Source: Hypholoma sublateritium FD-334 SS-4
Lineage: Eukaryota > Basidiomycota > Agaricomycetes > Agaricales > Strophariaceae
NCBI GenBank assembly: GCA_000827495.1
Contig: KN817624.1
Location: forward strand, 3,803 to 67,802
Length of the DNA stretch: 64,000 bases
Direction of reading: 5' to 3'
The notes below the pieces were generated by a model, which saw nothing but the letters and a program-made list of their open reading frames with translations, did no database searches and had not been told where the DNA came from. Shown in pieces: positions 25,543 to 35,578 of the stretch. Position numbers and translations under genes: made by a program. Position 1 is the stretch's first letter. Each line of letters opens with the position of its first letter.

Positions 25543-27418
25543 TTACACTATCTGCACCGCGGGACAAGACGGTAAAGCCAGAGCCGCAGGTGGTGGCCTC
25601 ATCACCAAATCCACCGCAGACTCAGGATTTACAGCGGCGATATTTTCTTGTATATCTTGTGGCTCGATCTCGACGCTGGGGACGGGGGGAAGGAATTCAG
25701 CGATGCTAGCGGGCGGTGGAAATATCAGCGGGTTACCCGCCACCGAGTTCGGAACTGCGGCGCCAGGTGCAATGGAAGGAAGTAGGCTCATAATGAAGGA
25801 TGGGTATGTCGTCGTTGACGACCGCCGCCGCCGCCGTCGCCGATCGAAGAGGAGGGATTTGGGCGGCGAAAAGACGTTGCTGTTTAACTGGACCCCCGCT
25901 TTCTTGAGGTTCAGCGTAATACGCGACATCATGGCGACCTTTCATTTGATGCATCTGTCAATAGGGTGCTGCCCACAGGGAATAGAAAGACGTACCGTAA
26001 TGCTGCAGCAGATCAGGGCGCGGTCAAAAATCAAGACCCAAGAAATCATGATGTTTAGACTCACAGCTGTTCCATTCTGTGTCCAGCGACATCGAAGTCA
26101 ATAATACTTATGGAAATAGAATATGAACAAAAAACTTACTGCGCACAAATATTTTTCGTCCCCGGGGGTGCCGCGACGATCATAAACGTCAGTATCAACG
26201 TGATAGAGAATATCACACTGACGATGGCAAAATAATACTTAGTACGTAAGATGACATTTGCGCTGGACGAACACACCTGTAATACAGAAGCCCGTCTTCG
26301 AGTAAGCGCTTAACAATATAACTCGCTTCCTCTCTGCGTATGGGAGGTACCGTGCGGAAGAGTGTCAGCGCAAATATGATCGTATCATATAGGAGAGGGA
26401 TCCACGCGGAGGCAGCCGCCGCACCACTTCTGTACAGGGTAAAATGTCGATGATCAAGGTCCAAGCAATCCAGTTAGTTAGGCTTGTGGCGTGAGACGTA
26501 CATTTCAGGATCAAAGACCATACTGCAAGCTACACACGGTTGCGGTCCAACTAATCAGTGCTGGGGATGAAGACCACGTCTACTCAAGTGCTTACCGTGG
26601 ATACCTGAGTGACGATTATGCACGACGGCTAAAAGCGCGTTTCAGCATGTGTATGGCAATGATTTAACGTTAGCGGTCAATTTAATGTGGTGGAATAGAC
26701 ATACGCTGTGCGCGACTGATGAGCCAGGCATTCATAGCCGTCTCAAAGAGGAGAAGGACACCGAGGGCCCGCGTGATCCACTTCTGATGGGGGTACAACG
26801 CGTTGATACGGAGAAGCATCATAAGCCCGACGACCTCGACCGCGATGGCCACTGTGCACCCTTCGTAGCGAACGAAGCGAGCACATCTAGCACGTCGGCA
26901 GTTAGAATAATCGATTCAGTGCTAAACCATATGATATTTGTAGACAGCACCTCTCGAAGAAGGTCAGAAAGTCTAGGAAGATATACCAATATGATGCGCA
27001 TTTACCTCAATTGTCCAGGTCGGGGATAGGTAAGCTTCGTAATTTAGTGTGTAAATTTCAGGTACGTTCCGAATAATGTGAACGTACCAAATAGATTGAT
27101 GATAAACCCAAGAGGTGTAAAGTAACGGTTCTGCATCGTAGGGTCAGAGATTCATCCAATACCCATGATGATTGGCAAAGACGCACGAAGAGAAAGAGAT
27201 AAACAACTGTCAATTTCGCAGATAAGTTAAGCCAAATTCTACTTCTTAACGAAGTACGCACAGAAGCTTTTCCGTTTGCCTTTCCATATCAAGTCAACCT
27301 GTAAAATCAACGTCTCAGCTGCACGCGGTGTTGGAACTGGATATGATCAGCTCACTTCATCTGCGAATGTGTCGATATGATCCCAAATCAAGACGACAAA
27401 ACTCGCAAAACCAACATA
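25543..27418 (-). CDS. DUF6533-type integral membrane protein (5' end unresolved)
   Basis: Multi-exon gene read by splicing. Clear exons: 27418-27356 (YVGFASFVVLIWDHIDTFADE), 27298-27251 (VDLIWKGKRKSFCAYF), 27130-27088 (NRYFTPLGFIINLF), 27034-27006 (AYLSPTWTIE), then FVRYEGCTVAIAVEVVGLMM in the 26,900-26,700 region with LLRINALYPHQKW and a membrane span LGVLLLFETAMNAWLI. Later spans include SVIFSITLILTFMIVAA (about 26,200). The last exon from about 25,935 gives AMMSRITLNLKKAG and a Pro-rich cytosolic tail ending at 25543. Order and motifs match the six/seven-span DUF6533 proteins that are strongly expanded in Agaricomycetes; their function is unknown. The initiator exon was not identified (the first ~20 residues must lie upstream, before 27700), and the acceptor before RCARFVRYEG is uncertain. 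Confidence 0.7.
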
Positions 27419-27429
27419 CTTGAAGAAAA

Positions 27430-27795
27430 ATCAGGTAAATGAAGATGACCTAGAAGGATGGGCTGACATTCGTTCGAACACTAGAAGAGACGAATCATTA
27501 TTATGATTACAATGACCATATATTGGGAATTTTTCATACGTATCGGCAATGTCAGGGATTATTTCTGGAATGACCTGTGGCATATTGGCATTGGACCAGA
27601 TTAGTACTGCGGAGAAAAGAAGTGTTGTGCCGAGACACAGACAAGGGTTAGGCCCCACCCACCCTTATATATAGTTACCCACATTTTCCTACTGACCGTT
27701 ATTGAACCAGGCTGACCTGGGTTCAGAAAGAGGACTCGAAGGATATCAGGTAGACAAGTAACGCAGGCAATTGATCATTGGGAAGGACCGCGAAT
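27430..27795. other. Probable 5' region of the DUF6533-type gene
   Basis: Should contain the first coding exon (minus strand). A candidate ATG at about 27,586 (MPQVIPEIIPDIADT) has a GTATG donor soon after, but the phase does not fit the next exon, so no model is offered. Confidence 0.3.
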
Positions 27796-28216
27796 CTATT
27801 CTTGGAATTCATTTTTCCTCGCGGGCCAGGCTCGTAGAACTGAAATCGATTGAGCTTGAAAAAGATTTGGTGATACGGAAGTATGAGGTAGCCATTGCTT
27901 CCAACATCGAAGTCGACGGTATATTACAACGACCCTAACCATTCGCCAGTGACCCCTGAGGCAAGAGTACTTAGCGATCAGTGTCAACGCAGTTGAAATA
28001 TTGAAGTTCGATGTCATTGAAATTACGATCGCTTTCATGATGCATTATTGAAGCGGAAGATTTGCTTGAGGCTTGTGTTTTGAGAATAAAATATAATAAT
28101 GAATAGACCAGCCATTGAGGTAGTCGACAGTAAGCCAATGACGCGACGAAGTGGAAGCAAATCAGAGCTCTGGGTTCCAGGACTCTTTGCTTCGAGAGGT
28201 ACAGATGCGTCCATCG
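27796..28216 (-). pseudogene. Unrecognised type II membrane-protein-like remnant
   Basis: From an ATG at about 28,214 the frame reads MDASVPLEAKSPG..., a short polar tail, then a ~20-residue hydrophobic span (LLSTTSMAGLFIIIFYS) and a stop after ~60 codons. In another frame downstream is HHESDRNFNDIELQYFNCVD, and in a third VDFDVGSNGYLILPYHQIFF followed by LNRFQFYEPGPRGK. These look like parts of one real protein, but I could not join them with canonical introns, so a decayed gene is the likeliest reading. The family is not recognised. Resolution needs transcript data. Confidence 0.3.
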
Positions 28217-28219
28217 GAA

Positions 28220-30580
28220 AAGTTTAGTGCGATGTCACCGAGTACTCAGAGTTTGTGGCCTCTTCTGATCTGCTTTTGACTTTCTAATCCGCAAGTAGAA
28301 GCAGGAAACGAACCGCGTTCGTGTGTTATATTGAAGGTTGTCGGAGAGATTTGCACGTCGGAACAAAGGTGAAGGCAATAACGTATTGATGATAGTATGG
28401 ACGATTCGGAGTCTCGACGTAGTTTGTTCCGAGTGACGAGTCCATCCGGTAAAGGAGGGTTTGGAAGCTGGAGAACGGGGTGGAGGCTGGTGGAGGAAGG
28501 ACCCAAGGCGGCCGTAGTACACGTCGGGTCGGGTGCTCGCCCGGGGTTTTTCCTATGACAAATGCTGTGTATCACGGCTATCTAATCTGATCCGCCAGGA
28601 TCCGCCTCACCCAGCCTCAGCGAGGTGGGTAACTGGGTTGGAGGCCAGCTCAAGGCAAGCTACATATATTTGGTTTACATGAAAAGCTCTGTCGCAATTA
28701 AATTTCACTCCCAGTAGTAGCATAGAATATAACATTGAAGGCTCGGACCAAATAGCGGATACTTACTGATGCCTTGCTAGACTCGAATCCAAGAAGCCTG
28801 AGCGCAATACTCACCTCTTGAAACGGTCACCACTATCATCTGTCTGACTAGTAAAGGGTAGACGGTATCCCAAGTAATCGTTCACAAAAGCGAAAAGCAC
28901 AACAGCTCCGTGCGGTGGATGGTGGCGAGCACGAGCCCACTATACAGATCATCAACACATTATTCCAGATTGGGTTCCTAGTCTAGTGTAAAATGATGGA
29001 CCTCCGACATGTAGGTGTGGCGTAGCCAAGGTAGAGGTATTCGAGCCTGACAAGCCAAACTCAAAAAAGGAGGTGCACACGGAAAGCTCTGCGCTGAGAA
29101 TTATTGCAGATTCGACAAAGATTGGATGAGATTGAGTAGTATTCCGAGAATTCGTGCCTTTGCTTGCGCATGCTTGGAAAACCCATACAAAGTCTCTCCA
29201 ACGGCAATATGTTGACCACTGTCCCAGTATGTGGCCCATTTTATCTTCCATAAATCTCACTCTTAAATATAGTGAATCTCTTGAATCTTCATATGAACTG
29301 TTCACACTCCAGAATTATTAAGAATGCTCAAGGAAAATTACTCAGACGCCCCCGCCAGTGATCTTGAGGAATCTCGAAGCAATCTTGGATCAACCCAATG
29401 CTAATTCAATGTCAAGGTGAAATGGAAATCTTTTAGTTAGACATCTACAGAGCCAGCTATATATAGAGTACTACTACATACGTACAACAGCTTAACGGGA
29501 CGTCTGATTCTCTTTCCCCCTCGTCGTTCAGTATCTTCTCGAAATTTCCCGTCCCAGTCCCAACTACAGGCGACCGTATTCATTTGCCAGAGCGCCTAGT
29601 CCGCCCACCTTCGTTGACGTGGGCGCCACCGTGCTGTACTTTGACGGGATTTGCAGACGAAAAATACCATATTTAAATGATCCAGAGTAATCTGGCATAT
29701 CTTCTGATATGAATTTGCGCAACGCCGCACCCGCACTCACTGGCAAGTCAAGCTTTACACCACACTGCCGATCATGCCGTAGGTTTCCTCCCAGATGCCA
29801 TATCGCGATTCTCCACCCTGCTGTTGTACTGACTGGAGTTATCGTCCATATGGGAAAATAAAAGATCATTGACGCGTGCCCAATCATCGATACCAGCATG
29901 ACACGGTACATCAGACCGTATCAATGGAGGTGTGCAAGTAATACTACAGGAGATGCATGAAGTATTTAGGCGTAGCCGGGTTCATTGTCGTTTCTCGGAA
30001 CGGTCCCACGTCGAGGTTTACCGGAAGGCATGATTGAGGGCGTGGTGGTAGACACGATCGTCGTGATTGGTGCATATGCAGAGCGCTGTTGAAGTCGCTT
30101 GCATCGTTAATGCTGAAACGACAAGCGCCCAGTACGCTGTTCCGAAGAACGCCAAGCCGATTGGTTTCATACAAAGACCTCGACAGGCAGACTTCCGCAA
30201 AGACAGCCAAGGCCTGATCTCAACAGAGGCTTCCTCTGCATTCTAAATCAGCACAGTTACTGTTTCTTTAAATAAAAGGCTCCACAGCTTTGTCAGCCCG
30301 AGCTGGGAGATTCGCAGGGAATTTTTGTTCCGTAACGAAGCGAGGGATTTTTCGACGTACATAAAATACAACGGAACATCTGGGCAGCGGATATTACTCA
30401 GAAAAGTAAAGCACATACACAGGTTTCTACATGCTCTGCTCAAATTGAGTGAAGGCGTCGGACACAAGTAACGGGTTGGACAAGGTATTGCGAATCAGCG
30501 CTCGCACACGAAGGATGTCGTGAGATCAGCTTTAATTTTAACGCTGAAATCAAGGCCGACACTACGTAGTGATGGACATA
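28220..30580. other. 2.3 kb with gene-like but unresolved minus-strand fragments
   Basis: Only short frames. Two on the minus strand look mildly protein-like: 29564-29911 (a Met-rich hydrophobic start, then SAGAALRKFISEDMPDY) and 30018-30200 (MKPIGLAFFGTAYWALVVSA, one hydrophobic span). No domain was recognised and no consistent splice model was found. Confidence 0.3.
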
Positions 30581-30581
30581 C

Positions 30582-30900
30582 ATTAATATAGACGTCATTC
30601 TCTGGATCGAGGGTTGGTACGGGCAAGCAGAGCATCCATCTATCCGGTACAGTGTTGGTCCAGTGCTCTAGCTCCCGAGGGAAGTGTTTGCTTTCTCTTC
30701 AGGGATGGTTGCGAGCTATATACTCACCTCACCTAGCTCTAAGACAACATTGGGAACCTTGTATTCATCTAGTCCTCTCCTCGACGTTCCCACGTTCATA
30801 GTATAAGCGTTGCTGGTGAATCGATGATGAAACAGATGTGGGAAGAAGAAATACATTCCTGACACCGTGCACACGATGCTGATCTGATTCAAATTTTCTG
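30582..30900 (-). CDS. Partial spliced gene of unknown function (two exons seen)
   Basis: One exon reads CTVSGMYFFFPHLFHHRF then DEYKVPNVVLEL, with a donor after 30733. Joining in phase 1 to an acceptor before 30667 gives EHWTNTVPDRWMLCLPVPTL then DPENDVYIN, with a GTATGT donor right after 30582. The phase match and the smooth protein make the splice believable. Exons on either side could not be fixed; an upstream ATG at 30997 (MDIDSRSVAEKYGLYS) is a possible start. I do not recognise the family. It may belong with fragments further downstream on the same strand. Confidence 0.3.
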
Positions 30901-31000
30901 CAGACTGGCGATCAGTTCCACTCTCTACTTATCCACTCAGTATACACTACGAATACAGCCCATACTTCTCGGCCACCGATCGAGAGTCTATGTCCATCCA

Positions 31001-32049
31001 TAATTCTTCAAGCTGCACTAGGTCGTCTCCCAAGACAGAAGTGATAACTGCTTTGAAATTCGGGGTGTCTGATTGGCACCCTTATTCTTGCTCTACAACC
31101 TCCGTTGCGTGTTAATGGATGATAAGAATCTATAATAGTCGCGCACGCCGTATGTACATATTCGTCTATTTTTGGATAATAAAAGTGTGTTCTATTTTTA
31201 CGTTCATCTATTTTAAACATTACAAAAATAACCGCGATCAGCAGCGTTTTGGCCAATTGGGAGGGTCATCATCAACGGGAATGCTAAAATGTTCTCAGAG
31301 AGAGGTTACTGGCGCTCTTTCGGTCTCGATCATCCCAAGCTATGGTATCAGCGTGTACTTAACTATTTTGCAAGACCGATCTTCACAAAGAGCCTGAAGC
31401 CCTTTACTCCTTTGCCTGAGTCTGCCTGATACATGTCGTATTTCACTTATTAGATACAGGATAGCATTTAATTAAATCGACTTGTCGATATTCTGTATTG
31501 ACGGGTAGCTATAATGCATGATTCTCAGGCTTTAAGCCCCTAAAAGCAATTAAGAATACAAATGTCAATTTCTCGTCTCTCGGATCCGGATCAAGGGCTA
31601 CGGTCGTCACTTGAGCGTGCGGTGTGTAAGTTATACTCGACAAATGGAAACTCAGGTGGTATGCGTGGAAAACCGGTTCATGGGCACACACGAAAACTTT
31701 CCAGAACCGATGAACTGGATACACTGTCCTCGACACAAACAGAGGTACATCAGTCTGTAAAGCTTTTACCATTAGCTTGTAACGAGTCTGACAGGTCTCG
31801 CGCTTGATATTTTTGATTGACAATGCCCACGGCCGTGGGGTGTAGTAGCTCGGCAATCGGTTCCACAACTTTGCGAGATTGTTATGCACTCGGAAAGGCG
31901 GCTTTCTACTGCATAGGAGTTGCACCGTGACGAAAGCTCGTCCAAAAACATGCTCTTGGCATTGATTGCATTGATTCCTTGACTTGATTACAAGTCTTGG
32001 CGCTGCCCAACGCGCTCGTAGAGCCGGGAACTTCGACTTACAGAAAATG
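31001..32049. other. Intergenic, ends in the peroxidase 3 promoter
   Basis: No supported gene. The 188-codon minus frame at 31509-32075 overlaps the peroxidase promoter and lacks any family signal. Confidence 0.45.
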
Positions 32050-32056
32050 TATAAAA
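32050..32056 (+). promoter_or_regulatory. TATA box of peroxidase 3
   Basis: TATAAAA, 75 bases before the ATG. It differs from the TATAAGAG form in the other four peroxidase promoters. Confidence 0.6.
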
Positions 32057-32124
32057 GATAGGATGTTTTATGCAAATGTCAAGGCAGCACTAGTTCATAG
32101 TCCTCTACTTCTCCAGCACCGAAG

Positions 32125-33758
32125 ATGGTTTTCAGCGCTGCTCTCTCCGCCCTCGTTCTCGCTCTTCCTATCCTCTCGGTCAATGGCAAGTTTATTTCCG
32201 AACGCTTATATATTTGGCGTGCTAATTATCTTTGAAGCTCTGAGGACCAGGCGCGCGCTGTGCCCCGACGGCATCAACACCGCTGTTAACCAGGCCTGCT
32301 GTGCCCTGTTCCCCGTCGTCAAAGACCTCCAGGAAAACCTCTTTGAAGGCGAATGTGGTGACGCTGTCGGTGTTCCTTTTTTCCCTATAATGAAATTATC
32401 TAAGATATTCTTAGGCCCACGGTGCTCTTCGTCTCGTGTTCCACGACTCGATTGGTATCTCCCCCACTTTAGGGTACGCCCCCCCTTAATTTTCCCGGAA
32501 CATTTGCTAACGTCTATATATAGTGGAGGAGGCGCTGACGGTTCCATCGCCACCTTCAACGAGACGGAGCTCACCTTCCCCGCCAACCTCGGTATCGATG
32601 ATGTCCTCGACACGCTCGGCCCCTTCCTCTTCAAGCACTCCAATGTCATGACTCCCGGAGACTTGTAAGACCCACTTTCTGATCCCACTCAAATTTCATT
32701 CGCTAATATTCCCTCGTAGCATTCAACTCGCCGGCGCAGTCAGTCTGGTTCAGTGCCCCGGTGCCCCACGTATTCCTTTCTTCATGGGCCGCGCCCACCC
32801 CATAGCGGCGTCGCCCCCCGGCCTCGTTCCGGACCCCTTCGACAGCGTCGAGTCCATCATGACGCGCTTCGGCGAGGTCGGCTTCCTGACCGCGGAGGAG
32901 GTCGTCGCCGTTGTCGGTGGATCTCACAGCGTTGCAGGCGCCGACGACATCGTGCCAAACCAGCAAGGGGTACCCTTCGATCAGACTCCCTCCGTGTTCG
33001 ACAGTCAGTGGCCATTGTCATTTCTTCGGCACACAAATCCTCACATTTATTCTAGCCCAAATCTTCGTCGACGTTCAGCTCCGCGGAACTCTGTTCACTG
33101 GGTACGCACTTCGTGCTTCGATTTTCCCTCAATTCTGAATGAATTACTATTACAGCGAAGGAGGCCAGCAGGGGGAGGTCGAGACTGCAGTTGCCGGCAC
33201 GGTACGCTTGCAGTCAGACCACCTTGTAAGTCTTTCAGATTACCCTCAATATTACATATATTCTAATAGTTTATTCTCCAATAGCTCGCCCGTGACTCGG
33301 CGACGAACTGCGCCTGGCAGTCCTTCGTCAACAACCAGCCCGCGATGGCCACCGCCTTCGGCCAGGGTGTCCTCAAGCTCTCCCTCCTCGGCCAGAATCA
33401 AAACGAGGTAAGAAATACATCATTCACAAATCTTTCACCCAGCGCTGACCTTCATTTTACCACACCAGCTGACCGACTGCAGCGAGGTCATCCCCGCCGC
33501 CCTCCCCTTCACTGGCGGCCCCGCGACCCTCCCCCCCGGTCTGACCATGAACGACATCGAGCAGGCGGTATGTAACCTCGCACTAAATTGCAATGCGCAA
33601 CTAAAACTCGGCACAGTGCGCCACCGCGGCCTTCCCCTCGCTCGCGACCCAGCCCGGGCCACCGACCACGGTGCCCGCCATGTACGTTTCCTTCAATCAC
33701 TTACCCTACTATCTGAAGCTGACGCGTCTTCTACAGCCCCCAGGCCGACGACTCTTAG
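32125..33758 (+). CDS. Class II secreted haem peroxidase 3 (generic/atypical)
   Basis: Eleven exons: 32125-32185, 32238-32365, 32415-32473, 32524-32664, 32720-33003, 33056-33101, 33156-33225, 33285-33407, 33469-33567, 33617-33681, 33737-33758; 365 residues. Intron 1 uses a GC donor (G|GCAAGT). Two introns present in the other four genes are cleanly absent: one after NQQG, where GGGGTACCC is read through, and one inside SFVN. Codon use is markedly more G/C-rich than in peroxidases 1, 2, 4 and 5. Signal peptide, RTRR/A processing site, LRLVFHDSIG distal centre, GGSHSVAGADD proximal centre and eight cysteines are intact. Val sits at the Trp site and ECGDAAHG lacks the second Mn-binding Glu. One extra residue before EEVVAVV relative to peroxidase 1. 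Groups with peroxidase 2. Confidence 0.93.
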
Positions 33759-34104
33759 ATGCTCCCACTTCCACTTCAAGTTCTCGCCTTGTGCCCGGTT
33801 TATTATGTATCCCGCGGGGTCTCGTATCTGCTCAGTACCATGGTGTATTTATAAAGGCTGTATCCTGTCGCGTCTTGTCTCTCTTAGATACCAAATCATA
33901 TCTGCTGCTTCCCGTTTCTTTATGTGTGTGCCTGAAAATCGAAGAATGGTGCCGGAAAAACACTCCATCGAAAGCCTCGCGGAGAGCGCAAACATACCGG
34001 ACAAACATACCTTTTACTGACTCGAAACAAATTTCCTCCAGTCCAAGGACACCCTGTCAACGAGATCCAAAACCACCGATGCACGTTTACATTGAGATCT
34101 AACA
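33759..34104. other. Peroxidase 3 3' flank
   Basis: No gene seen between the peroxidase stop and the end of dispersed repeat copy B. Confidence 0.4.
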
Positions 34105-34593
34105 CGATCTAGCAGGCTACAGGATACGGAACACGGGTGCATCGGTATGCGGTATAGAGGAAGCGCAGACAAAACAAACAAGACAGGGAAACAGAAGATA
34201 TGTTACTTTTAGAGATAACGATATCCGAACCAGAAAGCGAGAGCGATAAAGCAAGACAGAAGACGATGAGAGCGAGATAGCGGGCATACGAGTGCGCGGT
34301 CTAGTAGAGAGCGAGACAGCAAGGTAAACAGAGACGACGACGATGGGAAAGCGAGGAAAGACACATCTACAGAGCAGGGCGAGACGGGATAGCGAGATAG
34401 CGAGCAGTGAAAGCGAGACGATAAATAAAACAGATAGAAAGCAAAACAGAAAACAATCGAGCGATATCAAAGCATTGCTGAAATCCAAGCATGAGCGCGC
34501 CGTCCAAACCACATCCAGGATCTAAACTCACCGATAAATTACACAAATGGACGAACGCCGCGCGTTGATGAACGCGCGGCGTGGACTTTTTCC

Positions 34594-34625
<32 letters not shown>

Positions 34626-35047
34626 GAGCGATGTCGGCGGTGCCGCGCAAGGAGGGTGGGTACGGCGCGGACGGGCGGCACAGCGCGCGCTGTTTTTTGT
34701 TATAGTGCGGGATGTAGGGCGTGGCGGGACCCGCGGAGGGTGGAAGGAGCGGGACGCGCGCTGTGTGGGTGTGTTGTGGGACGGGGGCGCAGCGTATGCG
34801 CTCGGATGGAGGGAGAAGTGGTGGGCGCGCGGTGTTATGGGAGTGCGGGGTGGGCTGGAGGGCCGGCGCTACGAGGCTGGTGCGCGCACGACGCTGCGCG
34901 CGGATGAGGGGTGTGCGGCAACCGTGCGGGGTGGAGCGGCGGCGCTCTGCAGCGAGGGCCGCCGCAGGACGGCGGTGGATCGGCGCAAGATGACGTGGGG
35001 CTATCTGAGTATAACGAGTAAACCCGTGTTCATGCGCTGGATCTAAT
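34105..35047 (-). repeat. Dispersed ~1-kb repeat, copy B (inverted)
   Basis: Reverse-complement counterpart of 4218-5275. On this strand it reads from the GATCCAGCGCATGAACACGG end at 35047, through the GC-rich half, to the T-rich half with AACATATCTTCTGTTTCC and CCTGTAGCCTGCTAG near 34110. An internal (GAC)n run (34598-34624) is expanded compared with copy A. GC-rich halves are more diverged than the two ends. Confidence 0.75.
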
Positions 35048-35199
35048 ACGTCCAGGGTGTGCTATACACATCGAATCAGCTCAACGGACACCCACGCCGC
35101 TACACAGAACACAAAGACGTACCTCGAAGAGCGGGGCCGACGCTGGGCGCATTTGCCCAATAGGTAATGGCGGCCCGGAGGAGGAGCGTGCGGCGGGAT

Positions 35200-35280
35200 G
35201 CAGGAGGGGAATCGGCAAGAATTACATGGGGCTATATGAGTGTTATGAGTAAACCCGTGTTCGTGCGCCGATCGCGTGTC
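35200..35280 (-). repeat. Dispersed repeat, terminal fragment (copy C)
   Basis: A third, partial copy of the unit's first ~80 bases: GGGGCTATATGAGTGTTATG then AGTAAACCCGTGTTCGTGCG matches 34997-35040 of copy B in the same orientation, about 230 bases away. It suggests local duplication or nested insertion next to the large gene. Confidence 0.65.
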
Positions 35281-35578
35281 CTGCGTGTGCTGCAAACCCA
35301 CAATAAGCTCCTGTCCTCGCCGAAGGCGTGAGGAGAACAAGACACACCTCCGAGTCTGCGACGCAGCGAGTCCCCGACGCGGGCATGCCCAACGCCCGCC
35401 GCGCATGGGCGCCTCCCCAAGCGGGCCCGGCTTGGGAAGGCGCCCATGCGCGGCGGGGCGAGACGATGCGGCGAAAGGAATAAAGAGAATAAATAAAAAT
35501 AAAAATAAGCCGACGCGCGTCGGGGGATATGCTGTAGGGCCGCATCAGCACCCGCCGCGAAAGCAAAGCCAAAAAAAC

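Noticed and set aside
31509..32075. 188-codon minus-strand frame
   Set aside because: It overlaps the peroxidase 3 promoter and start, has no domain or splice signals, and is broken in no comparable copy that would show constraint.
34598..34624. (GAC)n run as a CRISPR-like or regulatory array
   Set aside because: A simple trinucleotide microsatellite without spacers; no CRISPR structure anywhere in the window.
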